64,000 bases of DNA from Neobacillus drentensis. Lineage in GTDB: Bacteria > Bacillota > Bacilli > Bacillales > Cytobacillaceae. The stretch covers positions 1,912,001 through 1,976,000 of the forward strand of contig NZ_CP091110.1 of the NCBI RefSeq assembly GCF_021560175.1, given 5' to 3'. Position numbers and translations under genes: made by a program. Below the pieces are notes generated by a model. The model did not search any database, was not told the DNA's origin, and saw only the letters and a list, made by a program, of their open reading frames with translations. How positions within the stretch are numbered: position 1 is the first letter of the stretch; each line of letters begins with the position of its first letter. Positions 1 through 8,416 of the stretch are shown here, in pieces.

Positions 1-1080
1 GCCGAATCCTCACCGCAAAAAGGCAGTTTCCGCAGCTTAGATAAAATTGAATTTATGCTTGATAATATTATAAAGAATGAACGGCATGCTGATATTGTTC
101 AAATCAGCGGCGGGGAGCCTACAATCCATCCCCAGTTCTTTGACATTCTTGATTTGGCAAAATCAAGGCCTATCCGTCATATAATGGTTAATACAAATGG
201 TCTTCGCATTGCGACCGATAAGGAGTTTGTGAAACGCCTGGCTGCCTATTCTCCCGGCTTTGAAATCTATCTTCAATTTGATAGTTTTGAAAAAGAGGCA
301 CTTGAGGAGCTAAGGGGAGTGGACCTAAGGGACATTCGAAAGCAAGCAATCGAAAATTTAAATGAGTATAATATCTCGACGACCTTAGTAGTGACCCTTA
401 AGAAGGGATTGAATGATCACGAGGTTGGAACCATCATTCAATATGGCCTGAAACAAAGATGTGTGAGAGGGGTAACGTTTCAGCCAATCCAAGCGGCAGG
501 GAGATTGGAAGAATACGACCCAGCGACGAACCGGTTAACGTTAAGTGAAGTGCGGCAGATGATCATCGATCAATCGGAAGTGTTTGGCCCAAAGGATATC
601 ATTCCTGTCCCATGTCACCCTGATTGTTTAGCAATGGGTTATGCGTTAAAACAAAATGATTCGGTTACGCCCTTAACCGGTCTAATTGATCCTAACATTC
701 TCTTAGAAGGTGAACGAAATACGATTGTATTTGAACAAGATGACCATATAAAGGAGATGATTTTTAAATTATTTTCCCTGAATCATTCACCAGATTCATC
801 GGCATTATCCTTACAGGATCTTTTATGCTGTCTGCCGAAGGTATCAATGCCGGGACAAATTGGTTATGATAATGTATTTCGGGTGATTATCATGCAATTT
901 TTAGATGCATATAACTTCGATGTCCGTTCCGTCAAGAAATCCTGTGTTCATATCGCACACCCGGATGGGAGAATTATTCCGTTTGATACCTATAATTTAT
1001 TTTACCGCGATGATAAAGAGCAGGAATTAAAGAAAATTCAGGCTGAACTTGAGGGGAAAACTTACATTCAGGCAGAATAA
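1..1080 (+). CDS. Radical SAM protein, MJ0619/Tes-like (5' end outside window)
   Basis: The reading frame is open from the first base, so the start and the CxxxCxxC cluster motif lie upstream of the window. The first visible residues (AESSP) resemble what follows the cysteine motif in COG1964-type radical SAM proteins. An ISGGEPT motif follows at about nt 106-126, the SAM-binding GGEP segment. A later CHPDC motif (about nt 613-627) could hold an auxiliary cluster. The family includes archaeal MJ0619 and tetraether synthase, which act on lipids; bacterial members are largely uncharacterised, so the substrate here is unknown. It sits 33 nt upstream of a small membrane protein gene. Radical SAM assignment is firm; the Tes-like subfamily is an inference from general resemblance. 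Confidence 0.8.
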   Translation, partial: AESSPQKGSFRSLDKIEFMLDNIIKNERHADIVQISGGEPTIHPQFFDILDLAKSRPIRHIMVNTNGLRIATDKEFVKRLAAYSPGFEIYLQFDSFEKEALEELRGVDLRDIRKQAIENLNEYNISTTLVVTLKKGLNDHEVGTIIQYGLKQRCVRGVTFQPIQAAGRLEEYDPATNRLTLSEVRQMIIDQSEVFGPKDIIPVPCHPDCLAMGYALKQNDSVTPLTGLIDPNILLEGERNTIVFEQDDHIKEMIFKLFSLNHSPDSSALSLQDLLCCLPKVSMPGQIGYDNVFRVIIMQFLDAYNFDVRSVKKSCVHIAHPDGRIIPFDTYNLFYRDDKEQELKKIQAELEGKTYIQAE

Positions 1081-1113
1081 TTTTTTTTCAAAATGTAATT
1101 AGGGGGTCATTCA

Positions 1114-1392
1114 TTGAGCAAGAATCAAAACGATGGTTCATTAAAGCAACTATGGTTGGGAATAGGGATTGCGCTAGGTATATACCTTCTGGGTGTATTA
1201 TTATTAATAGCTTCTTCCACCCTAACTCTTCCTTATATGCTGCTTGCTGGAATTGCACTTATCGTCTTCCCAATTGTATCCTTCTCAATGGGAAAGAAAC
1301 GCTTAGGGCAGGGGGCATTAATTGGCTTAGGGCTAAATATACTGTTATTTTCAGCTTGTGCTGGAATTTTAATAACCAATTTAGGAGGATGA
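1114..1392 (+). CDS. Small three-helix membrane protein of unknown function
   Basis: 92 residues starting at TTG, with AGGGGGT 7 nt upstream. A short polar N-terminus is followed by three hydrophobic stretches (about residues 14-34, 38-56 and 68-90), with basic residues (KKR) between the second and third. No family is recognised. It lies between the radical SAM gene and the flavin reductase with short gaps, so it is probably cotranscribed with them. Antisense and +2-frame open frames over the same DNA lack ribosome binding sites. Confidence 0.6.
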   Translation: MSKNQNDGSLKQLWLGIGIALGIYLLGVLLLIASSTLTLPYMLLAGIALIVFPIVSFSMGKKRLGQGALIGLGLNILLFSACAGILITNLGG

Positions 1393-1406
1393 GGGGGAGA
1401 AGCAGG

Positions 1407-1871
1407 ATGGATGATCGTCACTTTCGCAATGCAATGGGCAAGTTTGCCACAGGGGTAACCGTTGTGGCTGTGGAAGTCGAGGGCAGCGTGCATGGCATGA
1501 CGGCGAATGCCTTTATGTCTGTATCACTCAGTCCAAAACTGGTGGTAGTCTCTATTTCTGAAAGGGCACAAATGTTAGAAAAAATGAACCAAAGCGGAAA
1601 ATTCTCCGTTAATATCCTAAGCCGTTCGCAGCAGGAACTATCGATGATTTTTGCGGGGCAGCAAAAAAACCAGCAAGAGGTGAAATTTGAGCGGTTAAGC
1701 GGGGTTCCGGTATTAGCTGGTGCCGTGGCACAGATTGCCTGTGAAATTTCGGCGGCACATGTCGAGGGGGACCATACCCTGTTTATCGGAAGGGTAACGG
1801 ACATCCACATTGAAGATTTTGAGCCGCTCATTTATTTTAGTGGAAAATACCGGGCGCTGGCAGAAGAATAA
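1407..1871 (+). CDS. Flavin reductase (HsaB/HpaC-type small component)
   Basis: 154 residues. The ATG at 1407 (MDDRHFRNAMGKFATGV) is chosen because AGGGGGAG lies 7 nt upstream and the paralogue at 11390 begins the same way; a longer frame running back to 1152 is a shadow of the preceding membrane gene. FATGVTVV, GMTANAFMSVSL, FSVNIL and the C-terminal GDHTLFIGRV are hallmarks of the NAD(P)H:flavin oxidoreductases that supply FMNH2 or FADH2 to two-component monooxygenases. Likely partners are the monooxygenases at 9103 and 19221. A terminator follows after about 100 nt. Confidence 0.87.
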   Translation: MDDRHFRNAMGKFATGVTVVAVEVEGSVHGMTANAFMSVSLSPKLVVVSISERAQMLEKMNQSGKFSVNILSRSQQELSMIFAGQQKNQQEVKFERLSGVPVLAGAVAQIACEISAAHVEGDHTLFIGRVTDIHIEDFEPLIYFSGKYRALAEE

Positions 1872-1970
1872 GCTCATATAATAGTTTTTTACTAATTTTA
1901 AAGCTTAAACGCTAAATAACGCTGTGAATGGTAAGTTTATTCGTAATAGTTTATTAGATAGTCGGGATAA

Positions 1971-2002
1971 AAAATACGCTGAAAGAATCAGCGTATTTTT
2001 TT
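1971..2002 (+). terminator. Intrinsic terminator after flavin reductase
   Basis: Perfect 11 bp stem (AAAATACGCTG, 1971-1981, pairing with 1989-1999), 7 nt loop, running into a T-tract. It closes the first transcription unit. Confidence 0.85.
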
Positions 2003-2057
2003 GTGTTTTAGTACAATAATGATTTTTGTTCTGAAAATAAAAAATATTTAGAATATG

Positions 2058-2111
2058 TTGACAAGTATATTTGGCCTATGTAGAATTACAGTTAGTAAAA
2101 GAAAGCGCTTT
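2058..2111 (+). promoter_or_regulatory. Sigma-A promoter plus cre-like palindrome (copy 1)
   Basis: TTGACA (2058-2063), 17 nt spacer, TAGAAT (2081-2086), then AGAAAGCGCTTT at 2100-2111 with a perfect AAAGCGCTTT palindrome. The box matches the centre of CcpA cre sites (TGAAAGCGCTTTCA) but not the outer bases, and its position just after the -10 suggests repression. The same arrangement, including the upstream AAATATTTAGAAT, recurs at 7284-7355. Confidence 0.75.
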
Positions 2112-2158
2112 TTTTACCGTTTTTATTCAGTAATCATCTGAAATCTTTAAGGTTGAAA

Positions 2159-2189
2159 TTTTAGCTTAGGTAAGCTAAAACTTTTTTTT
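2159..2189 (+). terminator. Terminator in the 5' leader (possible attenuator)
   Basis: TTTTAGCTT (2159-2167), 4 nt loop, AAGCTAAAA (2172-2180), then C and eight T. It lies between the promoter at 2058 and the MFS start at 2290, so transcription must read through it. A second hairpin, CTGTTGTT/AACAACAG (2190-2220), follows directly. No known riboswitch class is recognised in this leader of about 200 nt. Confidence 0.7.
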
Positions 2190-2289
2190 CTGTTGTTCTT
2201 GGTGGCCGGCAAAACAACAGAAAACTATTCTGTATCATCACCTCTGGGTAACATCTTTGCATCTATTTTAGATTATAGGAGGTTCCACA

Positions 2290-3489
2290 ATGGCAATGAA
2301 GACAATCAGTAGAAATTTTCTTAAGTTTTTGGTTGTAATTCTTGCATTTCAAGATGTAGCTGCAGGGGTAGCAGGATCGATCATGGCAGATATTATTAAA
2401 GCATTTCCAGACTACGACCCGACGATTGTCATGCTAGTCGCAACCTTTCCAGGATTAATTCAAATAGTACCAGCCCTCTTTTATGGCAAACTTTCCAAAA
2501 CGTTTAAGAAAAGAACACTTCTTTTTGTTGGTCTAGGTCTCTTCATCATCGGTGGTACGCTGCCAACATTTATGGACAGTCTGCCATTGATTATTGCGAT
2601 GAGGGGAGTTTTAGGGTTAGGTGTAGGGATTACCATGCCTTTATCAGTGGATGTCATTACTGATTTCTTTGAAGGCAGAGAAAGAGATTTCTTAATTGGC
2701 TTTGGGACCTCTACGATTGCCTGTATCGGGGCCATCTTTTTCCAGTTAGTTGGTGGGATTTTAGCTGATGCTTATGGCTGGCAATATGGGTTTTTAACGT
2801 ACCTCTTCCCGATTTGGATCTTAGCTGTAACGATTCTTTATTTACCGGAGCCTGAAAAGAAACTGCCAATTGAATCAGCAGGAAATGAAACTCGTGTAAA
2901 AGTGAAATTACCAAAAGCAATCTATTGGGTGTGCCTTGGACAGGTTTTATTCTCAGGACTCATTTTTGGATATGTTACGAATATTTCCGTTGTTATTCAA
3001 GCAGATAAATTAGGAAGTGCAACTGAGGCGGGCTTGGCAATCTCTGTTTTTACTTTTGGAACGCTGCTTGCCGGGTTTTTATTCGGGAAAATCAAGCATA
3101 AACTTCCGAATTATTACTTGCCGATTGCAGTCATCATGACAGGAATTGGGATGGCGATTTGTTATTTTGCACCTTCCTTGCCAGTTATATTTGCCGGAAG
3201 CTTAGTCGGCGGGTTTGGGATGGGAGTTGGACTTCCAGGAGTATTTACAAAGGTTAACGAGCTTACACCGGCTGGAGCCGCATCCGGAGCTGGTTTAGTT
3301 GTTGTCGGTCAAGGACTTGGCGGAATTCTGGGGCCATTTGGGTTCCAAGTAGTTCAAAATCTGTTTCATCAAGGAATTGGCAGATTCCCATTAGCGGTAA
3401 GTGCGGCAGGTTTAGTTGTTTTGGCGCTGATCTGGGCGTTGTCAATTAGAGCACCAAAAAGTGACGTAGAGGTTCCAATCGGACAGTAA
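2290..3489 (+). CDS. MFS transporter, 12 transmembrane segments
   Basis: 399 residues; ATG at 2290 behind AGGAGG. The protein is hydrophobic throughout, with about twelve helices and a cytoplasmic loop near residues 190-205 carrying the charged stretch between the two halves. The first half shows a basic KLSKTFKKR loop between helices 2 and 3, the position of MFS motif A. It lies between a regulated leader and the sulfatase gene, so it probably moves a substrate or product of that system, for example an organic sulfate or the released phenol or alcohol (inference). A 16 bp perfect hairpin separates it from the sulfatase. Confidence 0.85.
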   Translation: MAMKTISRNFLKFLVVILAFQDVAAGVAGSIMADIIKAFPDYDPTIVMLVATFPGLIQIVPALFYGKLSKTFKKRTLLFVGLGLFIIGGTLPTFMDSLPLIIAMRGVLGLGVGITMPLSVDVITDFFEGRERDFLIGFGTSTIACIGAIFFQLVGGILADAYGWQYGFLTYLFPIWILAVTILYLPEPEKKLPIESAGNETRVKVKLPKAIYWVCLGQVLFSGLIFGYVTNISVVIQADKLGSATEAGLAISVFTFGTLLAGFLFGKIKHKLPNYYLPIAVIMTGIGMAICYFAPSLPVIFAGSLVGGFGMGVGLPGVFTKVNELTPAGAASGAGLVVVGQGLGGILGPFGFQVVQNLFHQGIGRFPLAVSAAGLVVLALIWALSIRAPKSDVEVPIGQ

Positions 3490-3510
3490 GACTAGAAAAA
3501 TACTAATATT

Positions 3511-3553
3511 TAAAGCTAAAATAATGCGGTCATTTTTCATTATTTTAGCTTTA
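3511..3553 (+). terminator. Long hairpin between transporter and sulfatase
   Basis: 16 bp perfect inverted repeat (3511-3526 with 3538-3553), 11 nt loop. The tail is AATAATTT, not a solid T-run, so it may be a partial terminator or a processing/stability hairpin that sets transporter and sulfatase levels separately. Confidence 0.6.
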
Positions 3554-3620
3554 ATAATTTCTTTGATGGGATGTGAGGTTGAAAGGTTAAGCCCATGAAG
3601 ATATTTAGGAGGAGGATTTA

Positions 3621-5918
3621 GTGGATAAAGGTTTAAAGGTACTAAGAAAATCACCGTTTCAAAAGTTGACAGTTGTAGCTTCTGCTTTAGCTTTAATGTC
3701 AGGCTGTTCCTCTAAAATGATCACGGGTCAGGAAGTAAAAGCAGAAGTTTTAAAAACAAAGACCAACGAACAAAATAAAACTCAGAAAAATGGAGAAAAT
3801 TCGTCTAAACCAAATATCGTCTATATCGTTTTAGATGACTCCGGGTTTTCTGATATTGGCAGCTATGGATCAGAAATTAAAACTCCAAACCTAGACTGGT
3901 TAGCGGAAAATGGACTGCGATACAACAATTCCCATGTCACACCAGTTTGCTCACCAACACGTGCATCTTTACTTACAGGAAGAAATCCTCATGACATTGG
4001 AATGTCGACAGTAGCTAATTTTGATATGGGCCCTGACTATCCTAATAAACGTGGCCGAATTTATCCTGAGGCGGGCACGATTGCTGAAGTACTAAATGAA
4101 TATGGCTATAACAATTATGCTTTAGGTAAGTGGCACTTAGCACCTGCGCATCAAGTTACCCCTGCAGGTCCTTATGAAAATTGGCCGCTTGGAAAGGGCT
4201 TTGACCGTTTTTATGGCTTTCTTGAGGATTCCGGTGATCAATACAGACCGGAACTTATACAAGATAATAGTCCAGTAGATGTACCTAAAAAAGAAAACTA
4301 TCATTTTTCAGAAGATATTGTAGATCGAGCTGACCAGTATGTGACGGACCAAGTATCTGTAAATCCGGATAAACCTTTTTTCCTTTATTTATCGTTTGGA
4401 GCACAGCACCAACCCGTACAGGTTCCTCAAAAGTATATCGATATGTATAAGGGGGTTTACGACAAGGGCTGGGATAAAATCCGTGAAGACCGATTTAATA
4501 AGCAGAAGGAATTAGGGATTATCCCAAAGGACACCAAATTAACTGGACTGAATCCAGGTGTAAAGCCGTGGGTGCAACTTTCAGACGAGGAGAAAAAGGT
4601 ATTTGTTCGTTTCCAAGAAGCGTATGCCGGCTTTTTAACGCATACAGATGAGCAAATAGGCAGGTTTATCCATAAATTAAGCTCTTTAGGTGAATTGGAT
4701 AATACCATGATTGTCTTTCTATCAGACAACGGGACGAGTTCCATGGGGAAAAATACGGGTTCCATCAATCATACATTACCGTATAACGACGTACCAGAAA
4801 AGTTAGCGGATGTTGTTAAACATATAGACGATATTGGAAGCGATCGAGCAGGAGCAGAATTTCCGACAGGATGGGCACAAGTAAGTAATACCCCATTCAA
4901 ATTTTATAAGGCCACAACCTTTGAGGCCGGTGTACATACACCATTGATCATTTATTATCCAAAAAAGATAAAGGATAAGGGGGGCATACGAAAACAATAC
5001 CTTCACGTAAGTGATATTACACCAACGGTATATGATGTTTTAGGAATCGATTTGCCAAAGGAAATTAATGGAGTAAAACAAATGCCCCTTCAAGGGAAAA
5101 GTTTTGCTGACACATTTGACAATCCAAAAGCTTCCGGCAGGGATGTCCAATATTATGAAAACAATGGTCAACGTGCCATCTATGAAGACGGTTGGAAAGC
5201 GGTGGCCCTTCATAAGTCGGGTGACCCTTATGAAAATGATAACTGGCAGCTTTATCATACAGCGGAGGATTTTTCTGAGACCCAAGATCTCGCAGCCAAA
5301 TATCCAAAAAAGCTAAAGGAGTTACAAGCCTTATGGGAGAAGGAAGCCAGAAAGTACGGAGTTTTCCCAATGACAGATATAGCAGGAAATGGTTTTTTAA
5401 CGATTCCTTCAGATTCTAACCGTGCTAAGAATAGCTTCACGTTTTATCCGGGAATGTCACGATTGTCCGAGGCCGCTTCCCCCTTTATCATAAATCGCTC
5501 GTATTCCATCACAATCCCAATAAATCGTAATAAGGCTTCAGATGATGGTGTTCTCCTTGCATTAGGAGGCTACGAAAGCGGCTATACATTATATATTAAA
5601 AATAAAAAGCTCATTTACGAATACAACATGGGAAATGCTGTCTATAGAATTCAATCCAATAGTGAGGTACCTACTGGTCCATCCACTATTCGCTACGATT
5701 TTACGAAAACGGAAGCAAATAAAGGCATAGGTCATATATTTATTAATGGGCAGGAAGTAGGCGAAGGAACAATTGAGCACACCCATCAATATAAAATTGC
5801 CTTTGAAGGGTTGGATATTGGAAAGGACACGCTTTATCCAGTTAGTTCGGAATACAAAGATGAAGGTGAGTTTAAATTCACAGGGGAAATAGAGAAAGTG
5901 ATTTATCAACTAAATTAG
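3621..5918 (+). CDS. Lipoprotein sulfatase, Cys-type
   Basis: 765 residues; GTG start behind AGGAGGAGG. A lipoprotein signal ends in MSGC with lipid-modified Cys29, so the enzyme should be anchored outside the membrane. DD at residues 72-73 are metal ligands, and C110-S-P-T-R is the sulfatase signature whose cysteine becomes formylglycine. Further metal-site sequences are GKWHLAP and LSDNGT. The C-terminal 200 residues look like the added beta-rich domain of large arylsulfatases. It hydrolyses a sulfate ester; the substrate cannot be read from sequence. The maturase that would activate C110 is encoded next (6006), and the transporter upstream probably belongs to the same unit. Confidence 0.9.
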   Translation: MDKGLKVLRKSPFQKLTVVASALALMSGCSSKMITGQEVKAEVLKTKTNEQNKTQKNGENSSKPNIVYIVLDDSGFSDIGSYGSEIKTPNLDWLAENGLRYNNSHVTPVCSPTRASLLTGRNPHDIGMSTVANFDMGPDYPNKRGRIYPEAGTIAEVLNEYGYNNYALGKWHLAPAHQVTPAGPYENWPLGKGFDRFYGFLEDSGDQYRPELIQDNSPVDVPKKENYHFSEDIVDRADQYVTDQVSVNPDKPFFLYLSFGAQHQPVQVPQKYIDMYKGVYDKGWDKIREDRFNKQKELGIIPKDTKLTGLNPGVKPWVQLSDEEKKVFVRFQEAYAGFLTHTDEQIGRFIHKLSSLGELDNTMIVFLSDNGTSSMGKNTGSINHTLPYNDVPEKLADVVKHIDDIGSDRAGAEFPTGWAQVSNTPFKFYKATTFEAGVHTPLIIYYPKKIKDKGGIRKQYLHVSDITPTVYDVLGIDLPKEINGVKQMPLQGKSFADTFDNPKASGRDVQYYENNGQRAIYEDGWKAVALHKSGDPYENDNWQLYHTAEDFSETQDLAAKYPKKLKELQALWEKEARKYGVFPMTDIAGNGFLTIPSDSNRAKNSFTFYPGMSRLSEAASPFIINRSYSITIPINRNKASDDGVLLALGGYESGYTLYIKNKKLIYEYNMGNAVYRIQSNSEVPTGPSTIRYDFTKTEANKGIGHIFINGQEVGEGTIEHTHQYKIAFEGLDIGKDTLYPVSSEYKDEGEFKFTGEIEKVIYQLN

Positions 5919-5948
5919 GATAAGGTCTATTAAATAATCAAAGGACAG

Positions 5949-5980
5949 AAGCCAGTAACATTCAAATTTGTTACTGGCTT
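5949..5980 (+). terminator. Hairpin between sulfatase and maturase
   Basis: 12 bp perfect stem (AAGCCAGTAACA, 5949-5960, with 5969-5980), 8 nt loop, followed by AAATTTTA. It is a likely partial terminator or mRNA-stability element ahead of the maturase gene. Confidence 0.65.
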
Positions 5981-6005
5981 AAATTTTAGAAGTGAGGGAA
6001 GTTAG

Positions 6006-7262
6006 ATGAGCAGCGTTCAAGAGCAAGATAAGGGATTTCACATAATAGCAAAACCATCAGGCCCAATCTGTAATTTAGATTGCAAATATTGTTTTTATAC
6101 GGAAAAGGAGGCTTTATTCACGGGTAACAGGTATCTTCACATGTCAGAGGAGGCCTTAGAGGAGTTTATTCGGCAATACATATCCTCACAAAAGGTGATC
6201 GATATTCCTTTCGTTTGGCAGGGGGGAGAACCGACTTTAATGGGGCTGGATTTTTATAAGAGAGTGGTAGAATTACAAGCAAAATACAGCAAAGGCAAGC
6301 GAATTACGAATTCATTGCAGACTAACGGTACTCTATTAAATGAGGAGTGGTGTGAATTTTTAGCAAAACATCATTTTTTAGTGGGACTAAGTATCGACGG
6401 ACCAGAAAATATTCACAATCATTACAGGGTAGATAGGGGGGGAGGGGCGACGTTTCAAAAAGTTCAACACGCCTTACATCTTTTAAAAAGATACAAGGTC
6501 GAGTTTAATGTATTAGTTTGTGTAACGAGCTACTCTTCAAACTATCCCCTTGAAATCTATCATTTTTTAAAAGAGCAAGGTGCAGCGTTTATTCAATTTA
6601 TTCCAATTGTGGAACGATTGCCGGATGTGGAGGCAAAAAAACTGGGTCTCCGTCATGCAACACCGCCACCTGTTAATCACGAAGATTTACAACAAACCGT
6701 TTCCTCTTGGACGGTCGAATCAGAGAAATATGGAGACTTTCTGATTGCTATTTTTGATGAGTGGGTGAGAAATGACGTAGGTACCGTACATGTAATGAAT
6801 TTTGAACACGCACTAACCTCCTGGCTAGGGCTGCCTTCAACATCCTGTATCTTTTCTGAAACTTGTGGCAGGGCAGCAATGGTAGAACATAATGGCGATG
6901 TCTATTCTTGCGACCACTATATGTACCCGGAATATAAATTGGGTAACATTCTGGATGGGACCTTTACTGAAATGATGGAGTCTAATCAACAGCGCGTATT
7001 TGGTGAGAATAAAAAGACTTCACTTCCTAAATACTGCCAAACTTGCGAAGTTCGTTTTGCTTGTAATGGAGAATGCCCTAAGCATCGTTTCCTCCACACA
7101 CCCGATGGGGAACCTGGGCTAAATTATTTGTGTGCAGGCTACAAAAAGTACTTTCACCATATACACCGATATCTGAAGGTCATAGTCCAGCTAATTGAAA
7201 ATGGACTACCTGCATCCGATGTAATGAAGGTTATTGAAAGACCGCTTATCTTGAAAAAATAG
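6006..7262 (+). CDS. Anaerobic-type sulfatase maturase (radical SAM/SPASM)
   Basis: 418 residues; ATG at 6006 behind AGTGAGGGAAG. The N-terminal radical SAM motif is C22-N-L-D-C26-K-Y-C29 followed by FYTEKEALF, typical of anSME/AslB-type enzymes. WQGGEPTL is the SAM-binding GGEP. The C-terminal SPASM region carries CGRAAMVEHNGDVYSCDHY and CQTCEVRFACNGECPKHRF, ligands of two auxiliary [4Fe-4S] clusters. The enzyme oxidises the sulfatase cysteine to formylglycine in the cytoplasm before export. Adjacency to a CSPTR sulfatase makes that its obvious target. These enzymes do not need O2, in contrast to the oxygen-requiring ring-cleavage genes downstream. Confidence 0.92.
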   Translation: MSSVQEQDKGFHIIAKPSGPICNLDCKYCFYTEKEALFTGNRYLHMSEEALEEFIRQYISSQKVIDIPFVWQGGEPTLMGLDFYKRVVELQAKYSKGKRITNSLQTNGTLLNEEWCEFLAKHHFLVGLSIDGPENIHNHYRVDRGGGATFQKVQHALHLLKRYKVEFNVLVCVTSYSSNYPLEIYHFLKEQGAAFIQFIPIVERLPDVEAKKLGLRHATPPPVNHEDLQQTVSSWTVESEKYGDFLIAIFDEWVRNDVGTVHVMNFEHALTSWLGLPSTSCIFSETCGRAAMVEHNGDVYSCDHYMYPEYKLGNILDGTFTEMMESNQQRVFGENKKTSLPKYCQTCEVRFACNGECPKHRFLHTPDGEPGLNYLCAGYKKYFHHIHRYLKVIVQLIENGLPASDVMKVIERPLILKK

Positions 7263-7300
7263 TAGGCTAAACCTTATAAAGAAAAAATATTTAGAATTTA

Positions 7301-7355
7301 TTGACAAGGAAAGATTAGTAGAGGTAAAATTATAGTTAATTAGAGAAAGCGCTTT
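7301..7355 (+). promoter_or_regulatory. Sigma-A promoter plus cre-like palindrome (copy 2)
   Basis: TTGACA (7301-7306), 18 nt spacer, TAAAAT (7325-7330), then AGAAAGCGCTTT (7344-7355). It shares the upstream AAATATTTAGAAT, the TTGACAAG and the cre-like box with the promoter at 2058, which predicts co-regulation of the transporter/sulfatase unit and aromatic module A. Confidence 0.75.
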
Positions 7356-7449
7356 AATTAGGGTATTCACCCTTTGTACAGTGGTAAATTCTAATACTAA
7401 AATTTTAGTTATGAATAATGAACATAATTCTGGTAACGGAGGTAAACGA

Positions 7450-8295
7450 ATGACATTTGTTGAAACCAAGAAAATTCAGACTGGAAACTACCAAACTTAC
7501 ATCCATGAGGGTGGAGAAAAGCCTTCTGAAACAATTATTTTTCTTCATGGAAGCGGACCAGGGGCAAGTGCTAACACAAATTGGAAGCATATCCTACCGC
7601 ATTTTAAAGAAAAATTTCATGTAGTCGCACCTGATATTTTTGGGTTCGGTCAAACCGATCATCCTAATGAATATCCCCAAAATGGCGCTGAATGGATGAG
7701 TGAGCGGGTGCAGCAAGTATTGGCTATAATGGACACATTAGAAATCGACAAAGCCCACTTGGTTGGAAACTCTCTTGGAGGTGTGATTGCTCTTCATCTC
7801 CTCATGTATGCTCCAAATCGGTTTGATCGTGTAGTCTTAATGGGGGCAGGCGGTGGTTTAACCGAACCAACTCCAGAGCTTGCCAAACTGGCAAACTTCC
7901 ATAAGGATCCTAATCCGGTAGCCTTTAAAAACTTATTAAGCTGGTTCTTATATGATAAAAGCGTGCTTGAAAATGAGCTCGACGCCATTGTGGCCGAGCG
8001 ATTAGAAATGTTTTTAAAACCGGAAGTACGAAGATCTTACGAGGAAAATTTCACCAAATCACATCTTTCAGATATGCTAATCCCACCTTCTGCCTTAAAA
8101 CAAATGGACCATCCGGTCTTACTAATCCACGGACATGGAGACCGATTCGTACCAATGGAAAGCAGTCTTTATGTTATGGACTATCTGCCAAATGCTCAAC
8201 TCCACATTTTTAAACGCTGCGGCCATTGGGCACAGGTAGAGCAAAAAGAAAGATTTATTAAATTAACATCCGATTTTTTCAACGGTGAACTTTAA
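7450..8295 (+). CDS. Meta-cleavage product hydrolase (HsaD/MhpC-like), copy A
   Basis: 281 residues. The ATG at 7450 follows GGAGG; an upstream in-frame GTG at 7381 lacks a binding site. FLHGSGPGASANTNW is the oxyanion-hole region typical of C-C bond hydrolases acting on 2-hydroxy-6-oxo-dienoates. The catalytic triad reads as S108 (GNSLGG), D231 (HGHGDRF) and H259 (CGHWAQ). It would split the ring-fission product of the extradiol dioxygenases into a dienoate and an acid. A paralogue lies at 15808. First gene of module A, directly behind the cre-controlled promoter. Confidence 0.88.
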   Translation: MTFVETKKIQTGNYQTYIHEGGEKPSETIIFLHGSGPGASANTNWKHILPHFKEKFHVVAPDIFGFGQTDHPNEYPQNGAEWMSERVQQVLAIMDTLEIDKAHLVGNSLGGVIALHLLMYAPNRFDRVVLMGAGGGLTEPTPELAKLANFHKDPNPVAFKNLLSWFLYDKSVLENELDAIVAERLEMFLKPEVRRSYEENFTKSHLSDMLIPPSALKQMDHPVLLIHGHGDRFVPMESSLYVMDYLPNAQLHIFKRCGHWAQVEQKERFIKLTSDFFNGEL

Positions 8296-8416
8296 AATCA
8301 ACTTCCCATACACCGTTGCTTCCCTAATATTAGTAGTTTAGATAATAATAGACTTCATGAAAAAATTACCATAATATAGGGGTAACTAAATTCTTGAAAA
8401 CTAGTAGGTGTATGTG

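Noticed and set aside
1152..1406. N-terminal extension of the first flavin reductase
   Set aside because: It overlaps the small membrane gene in another frame and has no counterpart in the paralogue at 11390; the ATG at 1407 has a good binding site.
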